Source: Paraspadella gotoi (Eukaryota > Chaetognatha). From it: 64,000 nucleotides of DNA. A model generated the notes under the pieces. The model saw only the letters and a list, made by a program, of their open reading frames with translations, did not search any database and had not been told where the DNA came from. Each line of letters starts with the position of its first letter. The first letter of the stretch is position 1. The stretch spans positions 12,950,124 to 13,014,123 of the forward strand of contig CM119265.1 of NCBI GenBank assembly GCA_051294375.1. The letters run 5' to 3'. Positions 1-12,458 of this stretch are shown one piece after another. The translations under genes and the position numbers were made by a program.

Positions 1-126
1 TTATTAAACAAATTACATAAAAACAATTTTAAATAGATATAAATTATTTAGATTTAAATTTGTATAAAATAAGTTAATAAATAAAAAGAAATAAACAAAT
101 ATTAAAAAAAATTTACTAATTGCTTT

Positions 127-448
127 ATGAAATTGGTACAACCAATATAAAAATTATCCATTCATTTAATAAATAAGCTATCTTACCCCTGACTTTGGAC
201 AGGCTTTGGTGGTTTAAGGCCTCCATCACTCTTACAAGATAATGACATAGCAGGTCCCTGCAAGCTTTCAATCAAGACTCTCTCACAGTCTCGTTTATTC
301 ACTCCCAGAGTACCTGGCTTTCCTATCAATGAAGTGGTATAATATTTCAAAGAATGTTTCAATTGTATGAAAAGACCACTCCCTTAAGTATTAGATCGGG
401 GAATACTTATTGTACTCCGCACTAGCATCAAAATACAAGGAGCTGAAT
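127..448 (-). mobile_element. SINE-A retroposon, long copy
   Basis: Long copy of a dispersed family also found at 6319-6465, 57161-57472, 59083-59267 and 60426-60570. Taken on its own strand, the element ends in a constant terminus TTGGTTGTACCAATTTCAT without a poly-A tail. This copy continues about 300 bp upstream of the terminus and matches the copy at 57161-57472 along most of its length. No protein domain is recognised. Confidence 0.75.
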
Positions 449-451
449 TTT

Positions 452-519
452 ATGAAATTGGTACAACCAATATAAAAATTATCCATTCATTTAATAAATA
501 AGCTATCTTGCCCCTGACC
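452..519 (-). mobile_element. SINE-A, 5'-truncated copy
   Basis: Repeats the last 68 bp or so of the neighbouring element (terminus, then the ATTATCCATTC and AAGCTATCTTGCCCCTGAC segments) and then diverges. It sits directly behind copy 127-448 in the same orientation, suggesting a second, shorter insertion. Confidence 0.7.
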
Positions 520-698
520 CCTGTAATAACTACAGTAGTTTGCTTTGTTCAATTTTAAAAATTTAGGTATCCTATAAAATGGTCCATACTTGTGCGCATG
601 CTAATTATAATGAATTAAAGTTTTTCGATCTGGTATAGGAGCAGTAAGCTTTTCTTAACAGACAGTACCATTGGGACACACTGTATTAAAATAATTAT

Positions 699-3600
699 TT
701 AAAAATCATAACTAGTTTCCGGTATAAAATATTGAATAAAACTTACCATGCGCTGTAGATTTTGGGCGTGCTGCTGCATTATAAGCTCAGCGTAGTAATG
801 GTTCCCCTGTTGCCTGTAATACTCGGCCCATGCCAAGCTGTAGTCAGGTTGGCCGCCCGCTCCGGTCGTGGCTCCAGCCTGGGCATTCATGGTGGCTGGA
901 AATAAAACGCATTATATATATATATATATAAATAAAAATAAAAAAAATAAAAAAAAAACCGAGAAAATTTGGACAAATTTTAAACTTGGTAAAAACCTGG
1001 TTCAGCTGGGTTCGAGGTTTGCTGTCCTCCCCATTGGCCATTGGCTTGTTGTCCACCCCATTGGCCATTTGTCTGTTGTCCTCCCCACTGTCCACTGTTA
1101 ATTTGGCCGGTCCCATTGGCGGCCGGTGCTCCCCACTGGCCACCAGGTGCGGCCGGGCCGGAGGCCTGCATGTTACCCCATCCGCCGGCCGCCGGCGCCG
1201 CCATCTGTCCGGACCCCTGGGCTCCCTGACCCTGAGGACTGCCCCACATTCCAGGCCCACCCATTCCACCTTGCGGACCTTGTTGACCGGCGCCTGTAAA
1301 GCAAACAATATTAAAGGGAAAAATGCCTGTAATCAAACAATATTAAAGGGAAAAAATTGAAGGCAAAATGCAAGGAGATTCTTACCTCCGCCCATGGGCG
1401 AGGTTGCCAACCCAATCTTCTCAGAAATCATTCTTTGGGCTGTTTGAATCTGATCCCCGTTCCCGCGAATGATGAACAATTTCTCAGAAGGGTTGGGCGG
1501 TGGAGCACGACTCAACTCCACGTGGGCGCCGGACATGTTCTTTATTTCTCGGATAGTCTCGCCGCCTGGGATTAATCCGTGATACAAAATTAAAAAACGA
1601 TTAAAGTTTGAAAATATTAAGACGAGGAATATAAAACAAACATAACATTATATTGGTTGTACCAATTTCATAATATTATTACCTTTCCCAATGACGAGGC
1701 CACACTTGTCGGCCGGGACGGGGAACTGCACTTCGTCTTGATAACCACCTGCACCGCCGTTGACTTGGCCAGCGCCGCCCATCCAGCCACCTCCTTGACC
1801 GCCGCCCCCTTGCCGTCCGCCGGGACCGCGCCCGCCGTCCCTGGCTTTGGCTTGGGCGATCAGGTCCTGAATGATGCTGGTTGCCATTTGTATCGAATCA
1901 GGAGTACCGCTAATTGTGCATAGACGCTCGGGGGAAGTTCCTGAGAGAGCATAGTGGGCAAGGATTACGAGTTTACATTTACTACTGTTGTAATTCGAGA
2001 CTAAACTAAATTTAAACACGAACCTTGATCATCCTGTTTAAACTGTATTCTCGCGTCGCTCTCTTGTTGGATCTTTTTGATCATATCTCCGTTTTTGCCG
2101 ATAACGACTCCGACGCATGCGCGAGGAACGGGAATATCGACGGCACCTTTTCCTCCGCCGACGTACGCTCCACCAGCGCCACCGCCGTAACCGCCACCGC
2201 CACCGCCACCGCCGCGCCAGTTCAAACCCCCACCATTGGCTTTATCGTCGTTAATTAACTCTTGAACCATGTCTTTGACACGCTGAAGAATGAATAAAAA
2301 TTGTTACGAGAAGTAAAACCATGGGAAAAAGAATCTCCACCTCCAAAATAACAAAAATTAATAATTCGGTGATTTATTTTACTGCCCGTTGGAAAAAGGC
2401 AGTTCAGACATCAGTATGTTGGACATAAACTCTCGTTGTAATCCGTCGATCTTATTTACCTTTTGTAGAAGTGTTTAAAAATAATAACAAACTGTATTGT
2501 TAGTAAACAAATATCGATTGTTTATATTTTTAAAAACTTTTACAAAAGGTAAATAAGATCGACGGATTACGAGAATTTATGTCCAACAGCTAATCAGTAT
2601 TCAATGAGTTAAGGGGTAGTGGGTAAACGCTCCAGTTCAGTTTAACCTCAGGTATCAGCGGACTACAGAAAGCTAAAAGCCGACTGGGGTCAATGGGTTC
2701 AGTAGCATTTAGCACTCAAAAATAATTGGTCAACGCTCTGCAACTAACATGTTGTAATAAAATCTTAAACCTTTCTGATTTTTTTGATGTAATAAAAATT
2801 GATTTACGTTTATAGTTTTCGGATAATTTGTTAAAACAAAAACTTGCCCTTTAATCAGCGACGTTCACAAAGATTTCAATCAACATTAATTATTAGACAA
2901 AGGATTACGGCTTGCCAATAGTATAGAGTCCCGAGATGGTAGAATCACAAAATTATAGGTTTTTCAACAAAAATTGAAATAGAGTTCTTGGTAATAAAAT
3001 TAATAAGAAAAGAATTGAAAAAAAGGTAATCTCGTTTTGTTTTTGCGCTCTAAAGAAAAATATTTATGTAGTTCTTGTTTCTAAAATGACATGTAAAATA
3101 AAAAAAAACATCTATTTTACTAGTTTACTCGTTAACTAGTTTTTCTAGTTATGGTAATTAAGTCTCATCATCATTTTCCGTATGAGCATTTCGATAGTGA
3201 TCTAGTTAAAAACAAACGACACTTGGATAGAATATTATAGCACCAAAAGGTATTGCTAGTTAAAATTACAACTAGCCTAACTTAATATTTGAATTCACAT
3301 AATTTCAACAACAAATAATAAAAATATTTCCGAAATGCAATATAAAACCACGAGAGAAATTTACCAAAATTGTCATATCTTAGTATTTTAGATTATATAA
3401 AATATGTAGTCGGGCTTTGCATAGGTTCACCCCATCTATAAGCATGACACCTTCAGTCGTGACCCGGTGGCTCATTGAGAAAAGCCATCAGCTCATGACA
3501 GGGTAGGTACCGGGTTGGGATTGAACCCGGTACCTACCCTGCGGGAAGCGTGAGGACGGCCGTAAACCGCCTTGGGGGCGTGAAAAACCCTCAAGCCTGG

Positions 3601-6600
3601 TTCTAAGCCCAAGACCTGTTCCATGGCTGTTAGAGGGGTTAAAGAAGTTGCGGATAATCATCTTCAGCCCACTTAGCACTTTATCCACATATATCTTTAA
3701 ACATTCAATAAATATAAAACCAAATCACGATTAAAGTCATAAGATTTAAGTAATTACAAGTTTTCAGGGGTTAACATTAGTGACAACAACAATAACAATA
3801 CCTGGCATTTCTGAGGATCTCCAGATATCCTTAACGGCTTTGGCTGGGTTGACGCAACGTTGGAATCTTGCACCATGACCATTTTAACGCCTTCCCGTTC
3901 TTGCAATTGTTTGATGGTTTCTCCTCCCTTTCCAATCACGAGGCCAACTTTGTTTCCAGGGACAAGGATCTCGACGGTGGCGGCGGCACCAGTACTTGCG
4001 CCACCACCGCCGCCGGTGCTTCCTCCACCACCACCGCCAGGAATACCCGCGACACCGCTACCCATGCTTGCCATGCCGGCGTTGGTCTTTTCATTAATAA
4101 CTTCTTGCAAAAGCTGTTTGGCTTTTGCAACAGCCTCCGGAGAACCGGTTAGGGTACACTGGCGTTCAGGGCCAGTGCTTACTTGATTAATCTGAATCTT
4201 GCAACCAGATGTGGCTTGCAGTTTGGTTATCTGCTCACCACCCTTTCCTATGATTAGGCCAACCATCCGGTCAGGAACCTTATAATCCTCGGTAATCATG
4301 CCAGTTGGCGCACCGGCAGGTCGGTCGCCACCACCAACAGCCGGGTTATTCATTTGAAGAGCAGCAGCCAACTCCCGAGCCCTAAAATAAAACCATTATT
4401 ATAAAGGGCTATTGTCGTACAATTTGTTAAAAAACACAAACATAACATAACGAAACGCGCCAAAATATGCAAAAAAATAATTTTATATAGTAAAAGAACT
4501 ATATAATGTAGTATAAAAATAATTTTATACAGTAACAACTATATAATGTAGTATAATGCTCCAGGGTTAAGAGATAAGAAGCAAGAGGTAAGAGTAACTG
4601 GAGGGAGAGCGAGTGAATGACAGCTTATGCCTTATTCAATACGTAGCAATTTATCAAAAATAAAAAAAATGATCCGAGCCTTAAACTTACTTTTGCTGAG
4701 CAATAAGGAGGTGAGGGGGTTGACCTATATAAGAAAAGAAAATCAAGGTTACGCATTGCGTTTTTATAGATAATTTAAAATAAAAAAAAAACAAAAAATC
4801 AGAGCTCTGTAACACATCAATAATGCGTCAGTTCAAAGTGAAGAAAATTTTGAAATCATCATGTACTATTAACTAATAAGTAATAAAAGGTATCGATTAC
4901 AAGATGCTAATATCTTACCCATGTCCGCAACGCCGTTCATATTTTCTTCGGATGGGGGGCGCTTTAGGCCTCGATTAGGGGGTTGAGAGCCCTCGTCTTG
5001 AGAGAAGTAAGGAGGTTGGAGCAGCGTCGACGAAGACGAAATTGACGATGCAGAGTTCAAAGTTATTTTGGCCGCGATCTAAACACCAAATTACTTTAGC
5101 TTACTTTATATTTTCTTTTCCTTTCATGCTATAGTTTCAGTTTTTAACCTCTTTAATCAACAAAAAAAAACTAAACCAAATGACTAGAAAATAATCCTGT
5201 AAATGGAAAGAATACAGAAATACAGAAAATTACTTTTCTTTAAAGAAAAACTTAATAAAAAAATTATAAAATACGTCAATTATTACAACCAAATTATGTC
5301 TTCAGTTGAGAAAAATGTTATTAATAATATTGGCAGCAAGGAAACCAACGTGTATGGTTTTTAACTTTTAATCTAGGCAAAAGCCAACATACAATCTTGG
5401 CCGGCGTCTCTGGAAACGGGACAGGAACGTTGGGCCGGCCTAGGAAATCATTTAACGAAAAAAAAAGGGCAGCCATTTCGATTTGCAGCCTATTGGCAGC
5501 CTGCCACGATGGCCGAGTGCTGCAGCCAACGAACTACGCACATAGCATCAATCTTTTTACATACCTTTGAGTTTAAACGAGAGGTTTGTAGGAACAAGGA
5601 CTAACAATGAAGGAATTATATTCGATGTTAATGCAAGAATTATAGATGAAGCGAAAAATAAGAAAAATTAATAGGAAAATTCAGAAGCCGCTGGATGGCT
5701 TATTTTCCCCACGAGCCACGTTTCTTCTCTCTGCCTGTCGAGAGACTGAAGGGAGTGAACAACGAATAGAAGAGAGAAATCCGCAGACAAAGCGCTGCAG
5801 CGACGAGGTTGAAACCTGCAGGCGAAGCGTCCAAAGCGCCTCGTCTTACAGGAAGAGGAAGAGTAAAACAAAATGTTCTTTGCCCAGAGAGGGAGCGTAG
5901 AAAAATAAAGACAGCAACGAATTGCGAAATGAACAACAGAATGTAAGGTTTATATGAACTACTTATGTGGATTTAAATAATTTCCATACTCAAACAATTT
6001 AAAATGTTGATAGTAACAGTGTTGAAATATTCTTAAATAAATATTTGTCACTATATGAGCAAATTTATTTTATTTTTCCTCATTTATGATTGTGAGATTG
6101 ATCAGATTAATTAGAAGCTTAGCTGACACAAACCGTAATATTAAATAAATTTACTTCCACTAAAAAAATCCCTTATGTTATGAAAACCCTTACATGAAAT
6201 TTTCAAAACTTATTAGAAATAAGAGTAGTCCAAGATTTTGAAATGTTCCCCCTGTTAGTGTAAATATATAAAAACTCAATTTGCATTGAATAATACAATA
6301 AAAAAAACCGACGCTGCTGATTGAAAGCTTGTAGAGACCTGCTACGTCATTATCTTATAAGAGTGATGAAGGCCCTAAACCACCAAAGCCTGTCCAAAGT
6401 CAGGGGCAAGATAGCTTATTTATTAAATGAATGGATAATTTTTATATTGGTTGTACCAATTTTATGACATGGACGACCATAATTAGCAAACGCTAGTTTT
6501 TTATACATTGATATTCATAAGAAGTGAAATCCTAGTAGGCGAAAGTAAAATATTACCATTACAGAAGGCTTCATATTATAAAATTAGTTACCCCTTTTTT

Positions 6601-9600
6601 GTGACCAGAACACGTTCCGAGAGAACTACTGGACCAAATTTATTGAAATTTAGTATGAGGGATCCCTATGTGAATACAAATAGATCTATCGAGGCGAATT
6701 TCAACATTTGACCCCTGAGCCGAGATATGGGGCCCCGGAGGGGTCACCCTTAGTGGCTAAAGAAGATCAAAAATTGTTTTCAAATTTTAAAGACGTTTAT
6801 TTGCATAGACGTTTACTTTTAGTTTACCTTAATTTTTAGCTTCATGAACATCAGCAGTTCAAGTCAGTTTTGAAATAATTTGGGCAAATTGGAAGTAAAA
6901 TGATGAATCATGCATCTTCAAACTATGCTTAATGATTGAAAATTTAATTAATTTTAGTTCTAAAATATTTTTCAAAAAATGAAATTTTTTTATTTTTTTT
7001 GGCCCCCCCGGGGGTCCACCCCAGGGCCCTGTATCTCTTGTCAGGGGTTGAATATTAAAATTCGCCTCGATAATTCCATTTATATCTTCATTAGGACTAA
7101 ATGCAAAATTTCATGAAATTCGATCAGGTAGTTTAGTAGGAACAGAAAAAAGGGATACCTCATTTTATAATATGAAGCCTTCTGTATATTCTATATACAG
7201 CATTGATAGACCATTATTTAGGCTTTCTTATTATGTGAAATTTATATTGACTTCAATCAGGAAAATGTACGCCGCCAGTACTCACGAAGCGACTATATAT
7301 TCTAGAAGTAACTTTTCTGCCGGTCGATCGGTCGTTATGTCGGTGTGTCCTACTTAAGTGTTTATAACGCGGGTAAAACTTCATCAGTTAAGTTCATATT
7401 TGGGAAGTAGGAGTAAGTAAGACCTGTAATGAGCATATGTATAATACTTGTGCCGTCACATGATCACCTCAAAAAGCGATCTGGTATCACGAAATTCAAT
7501 GCGGCATAATTCATGAAGAATCATTTTAGTTAATACTTGACAGACTACTAAGGTATTAGAAAATGCTTCGTGCATATGTTTCATACTTGTGTACAATGTG
7601 TAGTATCGTACCCACAGAATTACAGTCATGTGATCAGAGAATAAAAGCAGCATGTTTTGTTTAATATTTGGTTGATTTGCTTATAACTTAATATAGAAGT
7701 TATATACTATTAGATGCTTCTTGTGCATACGTTTCACATTTGTATAGTCACGTAATCATAGAAAAAATATCCACGAAAGACAGTCACAGCGGTGTAACGC
7801 CTTGAACTTGCCGGTTTTTGTTTTCTAATTTTTTTTGTTAGGCAAAAGATTTAATTTATAAAAGTTAATAAAAAATCAAATATAAAAACTTATCTTATTT
7901 AGATACTTAAGGCATGATAAAGATCTCTTTGGTGTTATTCACGTCTGGACACGTGATATAAAATCTGATACATTAAATTGAGGTTTCTTAGTTCAGCTGT
8001 GAAATCCGTAGAGTTATAAAAATAAAAAACGGCAAAATTACGGTGTAGAATATATCCAGATTATCATTTAAAATACCTTTTATAAAATTAAAATGGGTGG
8101 GGGTTCAAAACTTTAGTCGAAGTCTATTAGAAAAAGAATTTGTTTAAAAAAGTTTACTTTAGTGCTTTTAATGTTGCTATAAATATAAAAATATTATTAT
8201 ATAACGATAAAATTTTTTTAAATCAATCTTAAATTTTTAATTATTTTTAATTATTTTTGACAGAACACAAAAAGGCAAATATAACTATTAATTTTAAAAA
8301 TTCTTACGTTTTCTTGGTCAAAATTTAATAAAGGAATAAAATTATCGAAAGATGTTGATGATGATGATTATTAACGTTTTTTATTTTTTTTCACCCACAT
8401 ATATTCAAAATATCAAAAAGTGAAGACAACTTTTTGCAAGCGACCTAAATCTGATTTTAAAAATAAAAAAATCTAAAAAAATTATTTAGCCTTTCCTCAC
8501 TATAAATATTAAAAAAATTAATATATGGAGTTTTGAGTAATGTTAAGAATTTTTTTTTCATTCTTATTTTTAGAAAAAAATTTAAAATTTTAGATTGAGC
8601 GGGTGCTCAATTCAAATTTCGTACCCACTTTACTGAGATCATCATGTAACTACATAAGTATTAAGTGTATGCACAAGCACGTTATAGTTCTTCAATCATC
8701 ATACGTCTGTAACGAATTACATGAAAAAAGAGTAAAATGTAGTATGTAAAATGTAGTCGAGAGACTTCTAGAGCTGTTCCGCGAGTACTCGCGGCACTAC
8801 TTTATAGATATTATACATGTGCAAGGTATTTAGAAAAAATCGGAAAAATTTAATTTAATTCAATTATCTCAGAATTATAAGTTTACTGGGAATTGTTGAA
8901 AAAAATTTTTTTTCTGAAAACAAACATACGATAAAGCAAAAATAACTGTTTTAGAAAATCACAACTGACTGATGGAAACCGGTAACCATAACAGGAGATG
9001 TAGGCTCTGACACTGTATTCTTGACATGATAATCGTTACTCAAAGAAAAGAAAGTACCAAAAAAAGTGCTATCAACGCAAAGAACAAGAAAATCAGAAAT
9101 TCAACAGGATCCAACGACAGAAATTGCATACTAAATGGCGACAAGGCAAGAAATTTGACAATGGCAGGGAATTACGATGTCAATCATAAACAGCACGAAA
9201 AAACGTTTAAAATTTTAAATAGGCAATTAACAAAAAAAACCATTTAATCTCAAATCATAAAAATTAAAGTTTAACCAAAAATCTAAGATAAACAGTTATG
9301 CAAACGATATTAATGAAACGTAACAGTTATTGCAGTGAAATTTTTGTCAATAATTTGAAAAGCTATAAAACGTATAATTTAATTTAGTTGACCTGAAAAA
9401 AAATCAACAAATAGACACAAAACTGTAAAATGCAGTTTAACACCAACAGAATCATTAATTTTGTTCCTATTTTACGAGTATCATCAATGATAACGAATAT
9501 TAACAATCCAAAGGAAATAATGAAATGCGAAATAAGAGAAGAATTGAAGAAGAGCAGTTCAATCAAATGCAAAGGAATTTAAACAAGATGAAATCACTTT

Positions 9601-9952
9601 AGTTAATCGCGCAATCGTAAAGTCAAAAACAATCAAAATATATCCCATCCCAATGCAAAAAAGTTATATTTTTGTCAATCAATTGATTATTGAGAATTAC
9701 GCAATATCATCAATAAAACTTATATATTAAACCTTGAACGTCGCTGATTCAGAGCCTTTTTTTGAATAAGTTGAAATTAAGCATTTTATTTTAAATCAGT
9801 TAATACCAAAAAAAAAAAACGCAATAAAAAACGTTTGTATTTTTTATTTTCTGAGTTTATATTTCATTTTGATTTCTGACCTGCTTAGCCCTTGCCACTG
9901 GGTCGATAGCGTCGAGATTTGAGGATATATCTGAAGAAGAAAAGTCAGACAT
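699..9952 (-). CDS. FUBP1-like: FUBP/KSRP/Psi-like four-KH-domain RNA/ssDNA-binding protein
   Basis: Single-strand nucleic-acid-binding regulator of the far-upstream-element-binding protein family, acting in transcription, splicing and mRNA decay. Coding exons read from the minus strand: 9952-9881, 5078-4919, 4724-4691, 4381-3802, 2282-2024, 1940-1683, 1565-1386, 1293-997, 895-747; phases agree at every junction. Exon 1 ends ARAKQ and exon 2 starts IAAKI, as in FUBP1. KH1 and KH2 are in exon 4 ([22 protein letters not shown]), KH3 in exon 5 ([11 protein letters not shown]), and KH4 is split between exons 6 and 7 (GLVIGKG then GETIREI). Gly-rich linkers separate them. A Gln/Gly/Trp-rich stretch and the family signature [14 protein letters not shown] end the visible protein, about 663 residues. 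The 3' end is uncertain: the last exon either stops at 699 or splices at 746 to an exon beyond the left edge. Paralogue assignment (FUBP1, 2 or 3) is not possible. Confidence 0.93.
1648..1671 (+). mobile_element. Solo 3' tail of SINE-A
   Basis: A 24-bp fragment ending exactly at the family terminus ACCAATTTCAT, in the intron between the two halves of KH4 and 11 bp from the exon-6 splice donor. Interpreted as an extremely 5'-truncated retroposition. Confidence 0.55.
3410..3690 (-). mobile_element. Candidate tRNA-related SINE with a GC-rich body
   Basis: A GC-rich island in an AT-rich FUBP intron. On the minus strand it carries GGTTCAATCCC, a good match to the RNA polymerase III B box. The B box is the loop and stem of a perfect 18-bp inverted repeat (3499-3541). 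The minus-strand reading frame across it (66 codons) looks like chance. No second copy was seen in the window, so SINE identity rests on the promoter-like motif alone. Confidence 0.35.
3499..3541. repeat. Perfect inverted repeat, 18-bp arms, 7-nt loop
   Basis: Arms 3499-3516 and 3524-3541 are exact reverse complements around the loop GGGATTG. The loop and the inner arm bases form a B-box-like motif on the minus strand. Confidence 0.9.
6319..6465 (+). mobile_element. SINE-A retroposon, truncated copy
   Basis: Matches the last 150 bp of the family on the plus strand, including CCACCAAAGCCTGTCCAAAG and the terminal TTGGTTGTACCAATTTTAT, which has one mismatch to the usual end. Confidence 0.75.
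6561..7185. mobile_element. R7: 625-bp element with long imperfect terminal inverted repeats
   Basis: Begins ACAGAAGGCTTCATATTATA and ends with its reverse complement, TATAATATGAAGCCTTCTGT. Inverted similarity continues roughly 150-200 bp inward on both sides, including TCGAGGCGAATTT against AAATTCGCCTCGA and the GGGGCCCC and GGGCCC tracts. No coding capacity. A half-copy of the same arm lies at about 53100-53280. Confidence 0.8.
8080..8640. repeat. R10 dispersed AT-rich repeat, copy 1
   Basis: Shares an ordered series of blocks with copies at about 10790-11320, 15690-16080, 33640-33960 and 60580-61180: an ATCAATCTTAAATT-like block, GACAGAACACAAAAAG, a GATGATGATGAT stretch, ACAACTTTTTGCAAGC and TCTGATTTTAAAAATAAAA. 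Boundaries are approximate and no terminal repeat was established. Confidence 0.6.
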
Positions 9953-10789
9953 TTTCACTGGTTTCGAACAAACTGGAATAATTTTCCAACGATCCGTACG
10001 AAATGAATGAAACGAAGTAGTTTTTTTTTCAAAAACCTAAGAAAAAAGAAACAAATAATTCATATCACAGACACAATTAGTTGAATTAATTATTGAATAA
10101 CATCTTTTGTAAACAATTCATATTAAGGTTAGTAAAAATCAGACATTGGAAACGTGGGATTACTTAGTTTCCGAACGCGTGCTTATCTTGGCGGAAGAAT
10201 ACACTGAAGGGGAAGCAGCTTAGCAACGCGACGCTTGAAAAAAATGAGAAAAAATTTAAGACCGACAAACTTTAATGAATTTACTGCATAATTTCAGGTC
10301 TCTTGATTAATTCAAGAACAACAAACATGAGTAATAAAAACTAAATGGCCGCAGAAAAGATTACATAAAAACCGACATCCAAATTTTAATTTCTAGATGT
10401 CTCAATTGTCTCATAATAAATCAAGAGCCAGACCAAAAAAGTCATTTGAAGTATGTATTTTTAAACAAAATAACAATTAGTAATATATAACATGACATTT
10501 TTTTTTCAGACATGTGCCTTTCTCGGTATTGGAAAGATTGGAGATGATACCGAAAAGAGGGAAGTATAAGTTATGGATGAAAAGCTCTTCCCGATTCCAG
10601 AGTAAATGATATTTATTATCCTAACTATAAGTATAAACCCTCTTAACCGTAAATACCTTTAACCCTAAACTACCCCTAAACCACACTTAACCCTTAACCA
10701 CTCTTAACCCCGGTAGGTGAAAGTAAAATTATGTCAAATATTTTGTAACACTGATAAAATGTTTGAGATAGTATTTGTATAAGCTTAAG

Positions 10790-11320
10790 ATATTAAAATC
10801 AAAAGGGGCGGAGGTACAAAATTTTATTCTTGATATCTACTTTCAGGTAAAATATATATTTTTTTAAATCAATCTTAAATTATTTTTATGGATTCTGATA
10901 AAGCACAAAAAGTTAAAATGTAATTACAACTTTTAAAAATTCTTACGTTTTTTGCTCAAAATTAAGAAAAACTTATAAAATTATCGAAAGATAATGATGT
11001 TGATGAATTTTAACTGTTTTACTTATTTTTCTCCCACTTATAATCAAAATATGAAAAAAAATTATACTTTGTGTAGACAACTTTTTGCAAGCTACCTGAA
11101 TCTGATCTTAAAAATAAAAAAAATCATAAAATAAATTTTAGCCTTTCCTATCCATAAATATTAAAAAATTAATTACTAGGGTAAAGAGCCATATAGGTAT
11201 AGAGTCATATTAAATTTTTTTTGACTATCCTAATTTTAAAAAAAAATGTTTAAAATTTCGTTTGAACAGGTGCTCAATTAAAATTTTTGACCCAACTTAC
11301 CTTAATAGGCCACCCCCTAC
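10790..11320. repeat. R10 dispersed AT-rich repeat, copy 2
   Basis: Same ordered blocks as the copy at 8080-8640, including TCTTACGTTTT, a GATGATGT-like run, ACAACTTTTTGCAAGC and a CTGATCTTAAAAATAAAA block. Confidence 0.6.
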
Positions 11321-11689
11321 TTAAGACACTAATTTGATTTCCATGGACCAAAACTTTCTAAAATGGCACGAAGCACTCAGTCTCAGTCAGTGAAAGTAAA
11401 ATTTTGTCTAAAATAATTGAGAACAGAGAAAGAAAGAAGGACAGAAAGAAAGAGAGTGAAGATAAGTTCAGTCAGGCAAAGGTCAGCGACCTAAGACCTC
11501 AAGGAAGCCATTGTCCTCGTTTATCCATGTAGTGAAGGACCGGGTTCCACGCATCAGTCTTGACTAACGCGCCATCTCCCTGTCCAATACTGTACCGTCG
11601 AATCTCTAGTGCCTCGTATATCATATGCGAGTTTCTTTTTATTTTTCCCCAACTTTTTTTTAACAATGGAAGCGTTGGTAAAGTCAGGG

Positions 11690-11905
11690 ATTTCAGGGAG
11701 CCTCACATCCACCATCGTTCAGTCAATCCCATTGGTTCCATCCACAGTCCTAACGACTCTGCGTTGGCAAAGCGAGACCGTCCTCGGATAACCGAGCCAG
11801 TTGCAGGCGGCACCACTGAGGGTCGGAAGGCACCACTGAGGGTCGGAAGCCAACATTGAGATGCCCCATCGCAATTGGCATTACAGGCAAACCCGGCTAT
11901 TACTT
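11690..11905 (-). repeat. R6 repeat fragment, inverted relative to 47.2-47.9 kb
   Basis: Contains TTGGCAAAGCGAGACCGTCC and GGTCGGAAGCCAACA, the reverse complement of segments in the two copies at 47160-47406 and 47607-47856. A short internal stretch (CACCACTGAGGGTCGGAAG) is duplicated in tandem here. Confidence 0.65.
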
Positions 11906-12458
11906 TATCCCCATTGTTTTTTTCAATAGCCTTGTGTTCATTTCATCTAGTTTTAAAGTTTCCAGATGTTTGACCAATGTAGACCGACTTATGATTTATC
12001 AGAACAAGGACATTGAAACTTATAAATGCCTTTTTTTAGTTCAAGGTCTGGCTTTGTACGGTTTTCATTGCAAAAGATGTCCTTGAGTTTAGCACCAGCT
12101 TTTGAAACAGCTCTTTCGTGAAAGTGCAATGTTGGGTATAAAGGGTAAGTGGCAAGAGTAAGGCCGAATGAGTGGCCGAATGACCCTCTTTTTGGTCTTA
12201 AGTCACTAACCTTAGTCTGACTGAACTTTTCTTCAATCTCTCTCTCTCTCTTCTTAATTATTTTGTTTTATTTTTTAATTTTTTTAAATTTTCCTAAGTC
12301 AAAATATATGTAATAAAAACAAATTGATTTTTGCCTTTAAACCGTATTTCTCCGTTTTAAAAATACATGTTTGTATTACAATTGTGCTGGTGTAAGCGAG
12401 GCACTTTTTATTTACTAGAATGACACTGAACTTTTAATTTTCAATTGTTCTGTTTAGG

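Larger units (their letters stand above)
1..698. other. 3' flank or intron of the FUBP-like gene, mostly retroposon
   Basis: AT-rich sequence holding one long retroposon copy (127-448) and a truncated second copy (452-519). No coding exon was found, so any terminal FUBP exon lies outside the window or the gene ends just upstream at 699. Confidence 0.6.
5079..9880. other. FUBP-like intron 1 (4.8 kb), repeat-filled
   Basis: No exon recognised. It contains a SINE-A copy (6319-6465), a 625-bp long-inverted-repeat element (6561-7185), an R10-family repeat (about 8080-8640) and AT-rich single-copy sequence. Short open frames in it (for example 5646-5900 and 9026-9247) have no splice or homology support. 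Confidence 0.6.
9953..12457. other. Spacer between the FUBP-like gene and the next gene
   Basis: About 2.5 kb that should contain the FUBP-like promoter near 9953-10200. It also holds a degenerate telomere-like CCCTAA stretch ending in an R4 terminus (10600-10728), an R10 copy (about 10790-11320) and an inverted fragment of the 250-bp repeat found twice at 47.2-47.9 kb (about 11690-11905). No gene recognised. Confidence 0.55.

Noticed and set aside
844-1360. Several long frames on both strands around the Gly/Gln-rich FUBP exon
   Set aside because: Only the 1293-997 minus frame joins neighbours in phase and continues the FUBP C-terminus. The others are shadows of a low-complexity exon and of an AT microsatellite.
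9026-9247. Plus-strand Lys/Asn-rich 73-codon frame
   Set aside because: Composition follows the AT-rich background; antisense to FUBP intron 1 with no splice signals or known motif.
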